Notes: generated from the sequence alone by a model not told the origin. A stretch of 53,369 nt of DNA from Oleispira sp963933055 (GCA_963933055.1 CAWVSY010000023.1:1-53369), one strand, 5' to 3'. Positions 1 to 9,274 are shown, counted from the first letter of the stretch. Numbers and translations: made by a program.

Positions 1-612
1 TGAGTTTTGAAAACTCAAATTGAGATCAATAGTAATGCGCTCCAAACTCTTCTTATTTATGAGTGTTATTCTTTGGTAATTAACAAATAATGCTGTTTCT
101 AGCTTGGCGGAATAGCCTAACGTATTTTGCACGAAGTCATTCACCCGCCTCTGGTCGGGAAGAATGCAGTTCATAGGAATGCGCTGTTTAATCGTTCTTT
201 TTTTATTATTCTTAAACTTAATCTCCATATAACCCATGTTAGATTCTACATAGCGGCGAAAACGTACTTTATAACGATTCAATTTACCGTTGTGATGATC
301 CAAATAAAACTGTCTATCTTTATTATCAAAATAGGTTGTTTGATAACTGAATATTTTTCGACCAAGAGAGCTTAAAATGCTGTAGTCATCTGATATAGCA
401 TTCATGAACGGTTCGAAGGCATCGATGGGTAAGAGGAACTTACTGTCGATACGATTCATTAACGCTGCCATGTTTTGTTGGGCTAATGAATGGGAATCAA
501 ACCGTTTTAACACCGATAAATTTATATCCTGGCTATCCTTCACTAATTCTAGGTGAGATACCTCATATTCTTGTGGTTCTAGTACGAGCAGTGTTTTTAT
601 TTTATTGGCCAT
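1..612 (-). CDS. VTC domain protein (polyphosphate polymerase-like), 3' end outside window
   Basis: The frame is open from an ATG at 612 to the left edge, giving 204 codons; the C-terminus lies outside the window. The N-terminal half carries the features of a VTC/CYTH-type tunnel domain: RIDSKFLLP (about residues 56-64), SYQTTYFDN, YKVRFRRYVES and MEIKFKNNKKRT. These alternating basic and acidic strand motifs line the active site in VTC4-like enzymes, which polymerise phosphate from ATP at the inner membrane. The gene starts 14 bases after the stop of the CotH-like gene and is surely co-transcribed with it. In many bacteria VTC, DUF4956 and CotH genes sit together, so a DUF4956 gene may follow to the left. 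The family is confident; polyphosphate synthesis by this protein is inferred. Confidence 0.85.
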   Translation of the reverse strand, partial: MANKIKTLLVLEPQEYEVSHLELVKDSQDINLSVLKRFDSHSLAQQNMAALMNRIDSKFLLPIDAFEPFMNAISDDYSILSSLGRKIFSYQTTYFDNKDRQFYLDHHNGKLNRYKVRFRRYVESNMGYMEIKFKNNKKRTIKQRIPMNCILPDQRRVNDFVQNTLGYSAKLETALFVNYQRITLINKKSLERITIDLNLSFQNS

Positions 613-626
613 CATGCTAGAACCTT

Positions 627-2387
627 TTAATATTCAGTAGTGATGTAATTACGTACTTTTATTAGCCCCATTTGCGCATCAATACGACCTTCAATTACAC
701 TGCCTGGTTGGCCATTTCCTGCTTCTATTAAATTAATCGTGCCGCTGTGCCCCGCACTGATTAACTTAATTTTAGGTGGAATAGCATCTTTATCGATCAC
801 CTTAAATAACATTAAATTTGTTGATAGACCTTGCAATGGAATGCGACCTTTTTTGTAATCGGTGTGCTCAATGAATACTTGCAAGACGTAGCTATCGAGA
901 TAAGAGGGGGGAGTTGCTGCGCCAATAAATGTTAACCCTGCAACCGGAGGAAGTGTTCGTGCATCTAAGCTATAGACCAAGCTATCAACGCTACTGTAGT
1001 TGGATACCAGCGTCATGGATGCTGTACGATCAATCCCTTCAGCATCGGTAAAAGAGAAGCTGCCTTTATCCCCAATACTAGAGAATTCAGCGGTTAATGA
1101 TGTTTTATTCATTATGTGTGAGCAGTCATTCACCTCGTCAGGTATTAGGTAAGCAATTTGATTAATTTCACCTGCGATTGCTTTGTTTAGCAGAGTTCTT
1201 TGGCTTGGCTGGCCTGTAGCCTCATTGCCATTAATGAATGCGGTTATGTCTTCAAAAGCATTGTGTGGGGCTTTGGTGAGTTGCTGAACCTTTTCAAGCT
1301 TTGCTAATAAGGCTTCTTCCTGCCATTGCTCTGATAACAATCGATTAATTTCTGAAAAATAGAGGCGACGGGTTTGTTCAATATCGTAAAACCGTTTCGC
1401 TAAAGAAAAGTTTTTAAATAAAGGGCCTGAGTTTGGCTTGAGTATTTCATCCGTGGTAAATGCGCTATCTGTTCCCCAAGGAATAAAGTGGAACAAGTTA
1501 TCTTCAGGATTATGATAAATATAGTAGTTGTTGGTATTGCCTGTTGCGGAATCCCAGTGGCCAATAAGGGTATCTACGGCCCAATATGTGATGAATTCGT
1601 CGACATCAATGTGTTGGCCTATGTTGGCTATAAAGTCATTGTCATTGAGCTTTAATGCGGCGGCTAAGCGGTCTAAGTCAGAGCGATCATTGACTGTTTT
1701 ATTGGTTTTTAGTTCGAAGCGTTGATTTAATTGGCTGCCAAAATCAGCGATTTGTGCTTCGTATAGATTGCCAGATTTATTATTATAGTTTCGTTTTAGA
1801 AAAGGCTTTTTGATACTTTCGACGTGAGTATAAACCCCCATATTTTCATTATTGATAATCACTTCTGCAAGATTACAACGCGGAGCTACTAAGCCTGCAG
1901 CTCTGTATAAATCATACGCCATACATTGATGTGTATGGCTAGGATCTTGGCGATCATTATTTAATGTCATGCGCTTTAATGTTTTAAAGGTACGACCTTC
2001 TTCGTGAGTATCAAAATTGAGTTTTATCGAAGGGCGAGTACGGCTTAATGAACCTAGGTAGCCTTTTTTGCGAATAGCGACTTCCTGTATTAATTCACCA
2101 TCAATATTTGCAGAAGCTTTAAAGTCGGTATATTCAAAATCTGAGGATGGGCAGTCTGCTAGCGTTGTATCCAGTGGGCGTCCTTCTGAGCGCAGCTTGG
2201 CAAAATCGTTAGCAGGCATTTTTAACGAAATCTGTAAAAGTCGCGCTCGGTCGAAGGGGTCTTTGGTAACGTTGCCATTGGTTGCGGGAACAAAGAAATC
2301 ATCACCGTCTTTGGTCGTGGCTTTACCACCGCATGCGGCTAATAGGATACTTAAGGCCATTAATAGCGGGTATTGTAGCGGCTTCAT
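627..2387 (-). CDS. CotH-family kinase-like lipoprotein
   Basis: The 586-residue product begins with a lipoprotein signal peptide; the lipobox LLAAC gives a lipidated Cys19. The CotH kinase-like fold follows: IRKKGYLGSLSRTRPSIKL (about 105-123), GNLYEA (206-211), and the catalytic-type stretch HWDSATGNTNNYYIY followed by FIPWGTD (277-306), with the Asp residues expected for metal and ATP binding. CotH proteins are atypical kinases; B. subtilis CotH phosphorylates spore coat proteins, but in Gram-negatives the substrates are unknown. The start is fixed by an AAGGA ribosome site about 5-9 bases upstream. It is the first gene of a minus-strand unit with the VTC gene downstream. A CRP-like palindrome lies about 100 bases upstream. 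Family confident, function unknown. Confidence 0.88.
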   Translation of the reverse strand: MKPLQYPLLMALSILLAACGGKATTKDGDDFFVPATNGNVTKDPFDRARLLQISLKMPANDFAKLRSEGRPLDTTLADCPSSDFEYTDFKASANIDGELIQEVAIRKKGYLGSLSRTRPSIKLNFDTHEEGRTFKTLKRMTLNNDRQDPSHTHQCMAYDLYRAAGLVAPRCNLAEVIINNENMGVYTHVESIKKPFLKRNYNNKSGNLYEAQIADFGSQLNQRFELKTNKTVNDRSDLDRLAAALKLNDNDFIANIGQHIDVDEFITYWAVDTLIGHWDSATGNTNNYYIYHNPEDNLFHFIPWGTDSAFTTDEILKPNSGPLFKNFSLAKRFYDIEQTRRLYFSEINRLLSEQWQEEALLAKLEKVQQLTKAPHNAFEDITAFINGNEATGQPSQRTLLNKAIAGEINQIAYLIPDEVNDCSHIMNKTSLTAEFSSIGDKGSFSFTDAEGIDRTASMTLVSNYSSVDSLVYSLDARTLPPVAGLTFIGAATPPSYLDSYVLQVFIEHTDYKKGRIPLQGLSTNLMLFKVIDKDAIPPKIKLISAGHSGTINLIEAGNGQPGSVIEGRIDAQMGLIKVRNYITTEY

Positions 2388-2483
2388 GAATACATCCTTG
2401 CTTATCTGAATTGTTATTCATTTAGACTAAGCATTGTCTGATCGAGGTGCAGCGACCAAAAGGACCATATAAGGATGCATTTA

Positions 2484-2499
2484 TGTGAATTGCGTCACA
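2484..2499. promoter_or_regulatory. Candidate CRP/Vfr-type binding site
   Basis: TGTGA, six bases, then TCACA forms a perfect match to the CRP half-site consensus. It lies in the only intergenic gap before the minus-strand cotH-vtc pair, centred about 104 bases upstream of the cotH start codon, and is 15 bases past the 3' end of the MalT-like regulator gene. Position and symmetry fit control of the cotH-vtc unit. No convincing -10 box was found at the class I or class II spacing. Confidence 0.55.
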
Positions 2500-2514
2500 C
2501 AATGTGCATAGGGG

Positions 2515-5262
2515 TTAATCTTTGATGGGGGATTGCTTGTTCAAAATAGCGATAGCCTCTGTTCGACTGTTTACTTGCAGCTTCTGATAAATATTCTGTA
2601 AATGGCGTTTGACGGTAGGCAGTGAAATAGAGAGTGATTCGGTAATGTTTTTATTACGATATCCTTGATTAACCAAAGCTAAAACTTCGTATTCTCTTGG
2701 GCTTAATGCTTTGATAAGATCTTGGTTTTGTATCGTATCGCTATGATTTTTCTTTTTGACTTCGATCGGTGTCGCTTTTTTAGGCTTACGCTGATCAATG
2801 GCCGAGATTAACTGTTGGCAATACTCTACTTCAATACCGTGGCTGATGGCCTGCTGAAGCAATGGCAGTATGGTAATTTCATCCTCAATCAGCAGGTTAA
2901 TGAAATGATACTGTGCAGCTATTTCTATGGCATCTTTAAATAACGAGAGCGCTTGTTGTTGTTCTCCTAGTGAGTATAAAATTTTTGCCGGTGCTAGGTA
3001 GCAGGCTATTTGACGAAGATGATTGCCGTGGCTCGCACTGCTATTGGCGATCTTGATAAATGAATTATTCTCGCCTGAGGTCATGATCATATCTGCGGCC
3101 GCTTGAATCATGCTTTCAAATAAAAATCGAAAGCGATAATTCGTTTTTTCATTCTCTTCATCAGTGCTTTTATGACTGACAAGCTGGAGTAAAGGAAAGC
3201 TATTACCTGTTTTTGACTCTAAAAGAGCACTGAACGTTTTGGTATCTAATAAAATTGAGAAATTGGGCCCTAAATTTTTTCCCAGTTGGCTCTCGTAATG
3301 TTCTAGCCGCTTTAAGCAGGTGCGTGCTTCATCGTATCGACCTGTGCTGGATAGCAAATGGAAGTGAGTATGGAATTTGTTGTAAATAATTTCTCTAGGT
3401 TCGGTAAAATCATTCAGTGTATCGATAAGCCTATCGTAGCTATTCCAAGCAAGATCGATGGCATTATTCTCTAAGTATAGAACCGACATGGCGGCAAAAA
3501 CCGAAGAGGTATTTGGTAGCGTTAGGAAATTCATTTTCTTTAGCCAAGCAATATTAGACTCGCCGATTGAAAGGGCTTCGGTGATTTTTCCGCTATGATA
3601 TAAACCGTGCAATAGCCAAGAAAGTGCAGCGATACAACATAAACCATCTTCTGCCCGTTTTGCGAGTGACAATGCTGAATTGTTATATTGATTCGCTTGA
3701 ATAATATTGTCATCTAAAAAGCAATCAACGCCATTGCCGAGCATGATCCAGCAGTTTAATGACGAATTCCTCTTATAATAAAGAGACTCTAAGGTATGGT
3801 TAATGCGTTTAGCTTGTGTGCTTTCACCGCTAAAGCGAGCAACCTGGCTGCGCAATATCATACTGCCCATCATTAATGAGGTTTTTTCATCTTCAGAGTA
3901 TTGCAAAGATTCTGCATTGTTAGTGAGGTGATGTTCTAAGTAGCGCGTATATTTTTCTACGGGTGCATATTCATAAAGGCTAACGTTAATAAGTGCGGCG
4001 AGTAAGCATAGGTGGGGCAGTGACTGAATAATGTTTTCTGGGATACGATCTAAAATACTAGAAACATGATCAAAGTGCGTGACTTGGATAAGTGAAGGAT
4101 AAAGCTGGCCCATTAAGTGAGAGCATGTTTGCCAATCTTCAATTCTGATACTGAGTTCAAGCGCTTCGTGTAAATTATTATTTTGAGTAAGCCAGGTAAG
4201 CGCTATGGTGTGATTACGTAAGAATTTTTCTTCAGATAACGGGTTGTTATCAATGATCCATTGTCGAAATAGACTGTGTAAGCGAAAGCTGTGTGAGTTA
4301 AGATTTTTCTCTGATCCTATTTTGCTGATAAACAACCCTTGATTAATCAATGTCTCAATAATAGCGTCATTGTCTCTTGCTGAATCAAACGATTGGCAAA
4401 GTTCCAGATTAAAATGATTCACCAAGCTGACATCAATCAATAGTGCTTGAATATCGTTATTAAGCTCGGAAAAAACCTCATCAAATAAAAATTCTGCCAA
4501 GAGGGTATTGTGTGTATTGGTGCAATCCTCGAATTTCTTCCCAGATTTTAACGCTAATCCTGTTAGCTGAATGGCCGCAGCCCAGCCCTCTGTCTTTTGA
4601 AATAAACGTTGTTGCTGCTCTACTGACAGCTGTAAATCTAACTTTATTTTTAAGAAATCGGCTATTTGTTCTGGCTGGAGCACTAACTCTGATGCTTGAA
4701 TAATATGGGCGGTTGATTTTGAACAGCGGTTTGGCAGCATTAAGCTAGGAGGTGTTCGTGCAGTAATAACTATTTGTAGCCAGCTTGGTAAATAGTCCAA
4801 TAAGCGATTAAAGGATTTCAGGATTTGAGGGTTATCAATACACTGAAAATCATCCAAGACAATGACGGCGCGGCTGGGCCGGTTCCATTTTCGGCTTAAC
4901 TTTTCTAGAGAAGCCAGAATAAGATCGGTGATTAAGCAATAATCTTCAATGAAATGCGTTTCTAGCATGTTCACTGCTTTATCATCCAAATCACGATCGA
5001 TGTTTTTAAGGCAGTGACATAGGTAGGTCCAAAAGGAACTAGGCAGGTTGTTTTGCTCATCAAGAGAAAGCCAATAAACGGGATGGCTTGCGTATTGTAA
5101 CCAGTTACAGACAAGGCTGGTTTTACCATACCCAGCGGGTGCTGCAATAACCGTTAAGGGAAACTGGCTGTAGTGATTTAGCTTTTCTATTAAGTCGGGG
5201 CGACTAAACAGTGTGCCCGAGCTAGGTATCGAAAGCTTCCGTTGCAATACAATGTGGTTCAT
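2515..5262 (-). CDS. MalT-like LuxR-family ATP-dependent transcriptional regulator
   Basis: The 915-residue protein has the MalT/LAL architecture of STAND regulators. The N-terminus (FSRPDLIEKL) is followed by a Walker A APAGYGKTSL (41-50) and Walker B AVIVLDD (132-138). A long TPR-like helical middle follows, with a C-terminal LuxR helix-turn-helix from about residue 853 (LSPREYEVL, then TVKRHLQNIYQKL). Such proteins bind an inducer through the helical region, oligomerise with ATP, and activate catabolic or secondary genes. No maltose or other sugar genes lie nearby, so the inducer and targets cannot be named. It is 33 bases downstream of nothing in its own direction except the DUF389 gene (stop at 5296), so the two may be co-transcribed. 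Confidence 0.88.
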   Translation of the reverse strand: MNHIVLQRKLSIPSSGTLFSRPDLIEKLNHYSQFPLTVIAAPAGYGKTSLVCNWLQYASHPVYWLSLDEQNNLPSSFWTYLCHCLKNIDRDLDDKAVNMLETHFIEDYCLITDLILASLEKLSRKWNRPSRAVIVLDDFQCIDNPQILKSFNRLLDYLPSWLQIVITARTPPSLMLPNRCSKSTAHIIQASELVLQPEQIADFLKIKLDLQLSVEQQQRLFQKTEGWAAAIQLTGLALKSGKKFEDCTNTHNTLLAEFLFDEVFSELNNDIQALLIDVSLVNHFNLELCQSFDSARDNDAIIETLINQGLFISKIGSEKNLNSHSFRLHSLFRQWIIDNNPLSEEKFLRNHTIALTWLTQNNNLHEALELSIRIEDWQTCSHLMGQLYPSLIQVTHFDHVSSILDRIPENIIQSLPHLCLLAALINVSLYEYAPVEKYTRYLEHHLTNNAESLQYSEDEKTSLMMGSMILRSQVARFSGESTQAKRINHTLESLYYKRNSSLNCWIMLGNGVDCFLDDNIIQANQYNNSALSLAKRAEDGLCCIAALSWLLHGLYHSGKITEALSIGESNIAWLKKMNFLTLPNTSSVFAAMSVLYLENNAIDLAWNSYDRLIDTLNDFTEPREIIYNKFHTHFHLLSSTGRYDEARTCLKRLEHYESQLGKNLGPNFSILLDTKTFSALLESKTGNSFPLLQLVSHKSTDEENEKTNYRFRFLFESMIQAAADMIMTSGENNSFIKIANSSASHGNHLRQIACYLAPAKILYSLGEQQQALSLFKDAIEIAAQYHFINLLIEDEITILPLLQQAISHGIEVEYCQQLISAIDQRKPKKATPIEVKKKNHSDTIQNQDLIKALSPREYEVLALVNQGYRNKNITESLSISLPTVKRHLQNIYQKLQVNSRTEAIAILNKQSPIKD

Positions 5263-5295
5263 CCTTGACCTCGATATATTTAGCGTTGATGGCCG

Positions 5296-6252
5296 CTATT
5301 GGTTTAGGCGATAAATAAGGTACGCGATTAATAAACACCAAAATAAAATGCCAACGATGAAAATGGTTAACGCGGTGCGCTGATGGCCTTCTTCTCTTGG
5401 CTTAATACCTTTTAATCTCATGGTCAGTTGGGCTGTGAGATTCACCGATGCAATATTGGCAATGAGCAAAAATGCTGCACCTTTGGCTTCGGGGTAAGCG
5501 CCTATGCCAAGACAAATACCTAAAGTAACCGTTGGAGGAAGCAATGCAACAGCAACCATAACGCCTACTAAAACAGATGAAACTCCCGTTGTGATAGACA
5601 GCGCGGCAGCCGCTCCCGATGCTAAGGCTAACGCTAAGCCATCAAGGCCGACGGTTGTGCGAGTCAGCAGTTCTGGTGTCAGTACGAGATTTGGGTAAAA
5701 AAGCGATAGAATAATCGATATAACCAATGCAAATGAAATACCGACCACAAGTGTGCGCAGAGCATTTAAAATGCCATTTACTTGCCCTAATGTCGTAGAC
5801 AGTGATAACGCCAAATTAGGCCCTAATAACGGTGCAATTACCATTGCACCAATAATCACTGCCACGTTATTTTCAATCAAACCAATGGCGGCCACAATGG
5901 TGCTTAAGAATACCAACATAATGTAATGGCTATCTAAATTACCTTGAGCTTTTAACTGGCTAAGTAAGGACTCTCGTGAAATGGTCGCGGTGCTATTGCT
6001 GGTTTTCTTTTTTTCGTAAGGTAGGGCGATGTCTAAAGGGTAAACTAAAACACGAAAGTTACTTTTTCCATCCATCAGTTTTTGTAGTTGATCGAGTATT
6101 TTTTGTGACTTGATTTTTTCAACCAAAATTTTAATGGCTATTTGCTTTTCACTAGAGCTGCTAACCCAATAATCAGCGGCATGGTTTTGTTTAGCAATAC
6201 GGTTAATTGAATCTTCGTTGGTTGGAGGGGCGATAACTTCGATGATGATCAT
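5296..6252 (-). CDS. DUF389 family membrane protein (TIGR00341-like)
   Basis: The 318-residue protein has a soluble N-terminal part of about 100 residues. It continues into a hydrophobic core with several membrane helices, including the hallmark AAIGLIENNVAVIIGAMVIAPLLGP and an Ala/Gly-rich SGAAAALSITTG segment. Family members are widespread inner-membrane proteins of unknown function, sometimes called uncharacterised hydrophobic domain proteins. The gene precedes the MalT-like regulator by 33 bases in the same direction, so the regulator could be co-transcribed. No transport substrate can be deduced. The start ATG at 6252 has no strong Shine-Dalgarno sequence. Confidence 0.82.
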   Translation of the reverse strand: MIIIEVIAPPTNEDSINRIAKQNHAADYWVSSSSEKQIAIKILVEKIKSQKILDQLQKLMDGKSNFRVLVYPLDIALPYEKKKTSNSTATISRESLLSQLKAQGNLDSHYIMLVFLSTIVAAIGLIENNVAVIIGAMVIAPLLGPNLALSLSTTLGQVNGILNALRTLVVGISFALVISIILSLFYPNLVLTPELLTRTTVGLDGLALALASGAAAALSITTGVSSVLVGVMVAVALLPPTVTLGICLGIGAYPEAKGAAFLLIANIASVNLTAQLTMRLKGIKPREEGHQRTALTIFIVGILFWCLLIAYLIYRLNQ

Positions 6253-6324
6253 AAAATAAAAGACTGATATAAAAGATAAGAGTGAATGTTATGGGGATAC
6301 TCACTTTAAATCAAATTTATGACT

Positions 6325-7515
6325 TTAACCGTAATAATCAATGTTACTAGAAATTTTATTTCGTCCTGACGATTTTGCTTTATAGAGCTGCTCATCCGCA
6401 ATTCTAAGGATATCTTCAGCGGAAGTAACATCAATGGACTTAACCGTTGCTATGCCGATACTCAAAGTGACATAGGGACTGATGCTTGAGTCAGTGTGTT
6501 CTATTTTTAGCTGTGCTAAGTGGGTCATTACCATATGTGCAATGGCATAAGCACCATCAATATCAGCCTCTGGTAATAATAGAATGAATTCTTCACCACC
6601 ATAACGAGCGGCTAAATCAGCCGGTCTTTGAGCGCACTTAGCCAAAACACTAGAAATGGCTTGCAGGCATGTATCACCTTTTTGGTGACCATAAGTATCG
6701 TTATATTGTTTGAAAAAATCCACATCGAGCATTAATAATGAGAGTGTCGATTGATTACGCTGTAGGCGTCTAAGTTCATTATCAATCACCGCGTCAAAGT
6801 GTCTTCTATTCGCCAAGCCGGTTAGCGAGTCGGTTAATGATAGGATTTCAATGCGCTTATGATCGCTAATATTGATAGCAATTAAGGTGATTTCATCAAG
6901 TTGTGTATCATCATTCTTTTCTAACTGAGCGGAAATATCAAACCACAAAATATTGCCTTGGGTATCATTTAATTGCAGCTCGCCAGCCCACTCTTTACCG
7001 CTGGCGAGTGTGGTTTTCATGTCACTGAAAAGTTGAGTGCTAATATTGCTGATTAAACACTCTAGATTGCTACCCATTAAATCGTTTGGAAATGTTTTTA
7101 ATGTGCGACACCATGCCTCAGAAACATCAATAATGGTTAAGTCTGGTGATAAAACACACGAATTTATATATTGATTTATAACATTTAAGTAGCGTGTCAT
7201 AGACTGGTTGGCTTTTTCTAAGCGAATAGTATTTTCTTTTACTTTGGCTTTAAGGCGAAGGTTATTTCCCCACAATATAAAAGCAATGAAGGTCAGTATT
7301 GCGGAAGCAAAAATGGTGACTTGTATCCACTTATTATCAAATGTTGAATCACTTAGGTGGTCGCGGTAATTGATGCCAGAAAAGCTGCTATTAGGGCTGA
7401 CTATTTTGAGCTGTTTATAAGTGTCGGCTATACGAATAAAGCGGTTAGTGCTGAAATAGCCTAAGTCAACAATGTTTGCTTGAATCATTCTGGTGATGGC
7501 TTTGGCTTCATGCAT
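6325..7515 (-). CDS. C-terminal PAS-GGDEF part of an amber-interrupted sensor diguanylate cyclase
   Basis: This 396-codon frame encodes the end of a periplasmic binding-like domain (AKAITRMIQANIVDLGYFS, a signature of NMT1/THI5-GGDEF proteins). A membrane helix (about 64-82), a PAS domain (about 110-225) and a GGDEF domain follow. The active site reads GGEEF (306-310), and an RPAD inhibitory I-site sits five residues upstream, so cyclic-di-GMP synthesis and product inhibition both look possible. The frame has no ribosome site before its first ATG. It is in the same phase as the gene just upstream, from which it is separated by a single TAG at 7633-7635 and 39 sense codons. It is most likely the second half of one 672-codon gene rather than a gene of its own. 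Confidence 0.75.
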   Translation of the reverse strand: MHEAKAITRMIQANIVDLGYFSTNRFIRIADTYKQLKIVSPNSSFSGINYRDHLSDSTFDNKWIQVTIFASAILTFIAFILWGNNLRLKAKVKENTIRLEKANQSMTRYLNVINQYINSCVLSPDLTIIDVSEAWCRTLKTFPNDLMGSNLECLISNISTQLFSDMKTTLASGKEWAGELQLNDTQGNILWFDISAQLEKNDDTQLDEITLIAINISDHKRIEILSLTDSLTGLANRRHFDAVIDNELRRLQRNQSTLSLLMLDVDFFKQYNDTYGHQKGDTCLQAISSVLAKCAQRPADLAARYGGEEFILLLPEADIDGAYAIAHMVMTHLAQLKIEHTDSSISPYVTLSIGIATVKSIDVTSAEDILRIADEQLYKAKSSGRNKISSNIDYYG

Positions 7516-7632
7516 CAGGTGTGACTTAGATTTTTTGGGTGCTAAGTTTTGAATAATCCAATCAACGACTTCTTCTTGATGATCGATAGCATAAAGCCAT
7601 CCTTTAATCGCTGCACGTCGAAATGCTAAGGC

Positions 7633-8343
7633 CTATGATTTGTTCTTTTTAAAATAGCTCTCTTCTACAAACAGCATGTCACCATAAAAGTCGATGCCAT
7701 AGTTTGCTGGCGATAGAATATTGATAGGAACATTCTGTTGCGGCAGTGCAAATGCTTGGTTTGTTATGTAAGCTGACATCGCGTCGATTTTTTTGTTGAT
7801 CAAATCATCCGCATTAAAAGAGTTGGGTACATGCTCATAGTCTTCAGGTGTTAATCCCACCTCTGTAAACATCGCAGTCAGCACCGCGTCATCAATGTTA
7901 CGCGAATACATTACCTTTTTACCCTTAAGTTCTAATGGGTGAATAATGCCACTGGATTTTAAGGTTACTAATACCAAAGGGGAGTGTTGGAAAATAGTGG
8001 CTAAAATGACGGGTTTTTTCCCTTGCATACGAGCTAATACAAGGCTGGAGTCTGAAATCCCAAACTGCACATCACCTTTTAAAACGCTTTCGAGGGGTGG
8101 GATATTAGGATCAATCTCTCTAATGTCGACTTCTAATCCTTCTTCTTTAAAGTAGCCTTTATATTGTGCCGCATAATAGCCCGCAAACTGAAATTGATGC
8201 TTCCATTTTAGTTGCAATACAACCTTATCATCAGCCATGTTGGAATGACTGAATAAGGCTATTAGTACGAGTAATATTAGCCTTAAAAGGCCAGTTTGAG
8301 CATAACGAGGCACAAAATACCTGTATAAAATGATGGGCTTCAA
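7633..8343 (-). CDS. N-terminal periplasmic binding (NMT1/THI5-like) part of the same interrupted gene
   Basis: The 236-residue product starts with a signal peptide (hydrophobic stretch about 20-36). It then shows the NMT1/THI5-like periplasmic binding fold: LQLKWKHQFQFAGYYAAQYKGYF, GDVQFGISDSSLVLAR and LKGKKVMYS. The fold stops short, after VEESYFKKNKS and a TAG. The same frame continues beyond the TAG with AFRRAAIKGWLYAI, the usual next helix of this family, and runs into the GGDEF part. Domains of this type bind thiamine-precursor-like or other small ligands; as sensors their ligands are mostly unknown. Alone, the fragment would be a truncated periplasmic protein. The interruption may be a recent nonsense mutation or a sequencing error. 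Confidence 0.72.
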   Translation of the reverse strand: MKPIILYRYFVPRYAQTGLLRLILLVLIALFSHSNMADDKVVLQLKWKHQFQFAGYYAAQYKGYFKEEGLEVDIREIDPNIPPLESVLKGDVQFGISDSSLVLARMQGKKPVILATIFQHSPLVLVTLKSSGIIHPLELKGKKVMYSRNIDDAVLTAMFTEVGLTPEDYEHVPNSFNADDLINKKIDAMSAYITNQAFALPQQNVPINILSPANYGIDFYGDMLFVEESYFKKNKS

Positions 8344-8398
8344 CTAAGTATGGTTGAGCCCTTTGTTTTATCAAGTTATGGAAGAATACGACTTACAA

Positions 8399-9274
8399 TT
8401 ATAACGCCAGTTTCCAAGCCGTTACTTGGCCATCCATCATTAACGGTGTAAACAGCATTGAATCTATCGCCCCAATATCGGCTAAGCCTGGCTTAAGAGT
8501 GAGTACTTTTTTATGAGTATCCTCTTCAATCTTGAACAGCTCTCCACTGATCCAATCGCTGACATAAAAAACAGTGCCTTTTCGAACTAAACCATCAAGA
8601 TTGCCGAGTTGCTCTGATCCTTTAATCACCGTTAATTCTGGATTATTGATATTCAGTTTATAAATGCTTCCTGCTATTTCGGTTGTGAAATCGTCCTTCA
8701 TGCCAAGGCCCCATGAAGCTACGAATAACTCGTTCTGTTGCCATAAGAGCCCATTTGGATGAGGTAAATCAGCATGGCTAAACCACGGTGCAATTTCATT
8801 ATCGTGGATGCGATATATCCCTCCGCCTAATAAATCACTGATGTATACAGAGCCATCATCAGCAATCGTAATGTCATTGAGCATTTGGGCTTGGCTAACC
8901 GTGTACTGCTTTATAATTTGAGCCCGAGAAATACTCACCTGATGGACTTGCTGCATATCTGCGATGTATAAATTATCCCCAAATACAGCCATGCCTTTAG
9001 GTGCATCTAAATGATCGAGCCAGTGCTTGTTTAGCACCTTGCCATCCATCGATACTTTACTGATATAACCTTGGCCATTCAATTCCGTTGGTTGGCCATT
9101 AATATTACTGATGTAAATGGCTTTCTCTGGCGGATTAGCCACAACGGACTCAGGTTGATCGAAACCCTCAAGCTGCCATAGCGTCGTCAATTCGTCGGCT
9201 ACTGCAGGATTGATCGTTAGTAAAGAAAGTGTAGCCGCGGTGCTCAGGCCGTAATTTTTAATCCATGTTTTCAT
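8399..9274 (-). CDS. Secreted SMP-30/gluconolactonase-like beta-propeller protein
   Basis: The 291-residue protein has a Sec signal peptide (cleavage near PAVADE, about residue 26). About six beta-propeller blades follow, with repeated motifs such as APKGMAVFGDNLYIAD, LNDITIADDGSVYISD and HPNGLLWQQNELFVAS. The spacing is typical of SMP-30/NHL-like propellers, some of which are calcium-dependent lactonases. The N and D ligand positions are partly present (LNDI, HPNG, DGL), but activity cannot be claimed. It is transcribed away from the XRE regulator gene and lies 55 bases upstream of the interrupted sensor gene. It may be under the control of the XRE protein, since they share the gap with GATAC half-sites. 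Confidence 0.75.
   Translation of the reverse strand: MKTWIKNYGLSTAATLSLLTINPAVADELTTLWQLEGFDQPESVVANPPEKAIYISNINGQPTELNGQGYISKVSMDGKVLNKHWLDHLDAPKGMAVFGDNLYIADMQQVHQVSISRAQIIKQYTVSQAQMLNDITIADDGSVYISDLLGGGIYRIHDNEIAPWFSHADLPHPNGLLWQQNELFVASWGLGMKDDFTTEIAGSIYKLNINNPELTVIKGSEQLGNLDGLVRKGTVFYVSDWISGELFKIEEDTHKKVLTLKPGLADIGAIDSMLFTPLMMDGQVTAWKLAL

Noticed and set aside
127..375. 82-codon frame on the plus strand
   Set aside because: Antisense to the VTC gene, whose frame is open to the window edge and has family motifs.
7633..7635. Pyrrolysine or other recoding at the TAG
   Set aside because: No pylS/pylT or recoding element is visible, and the family has no Pyl members; nonsense mutation or error is simpler.
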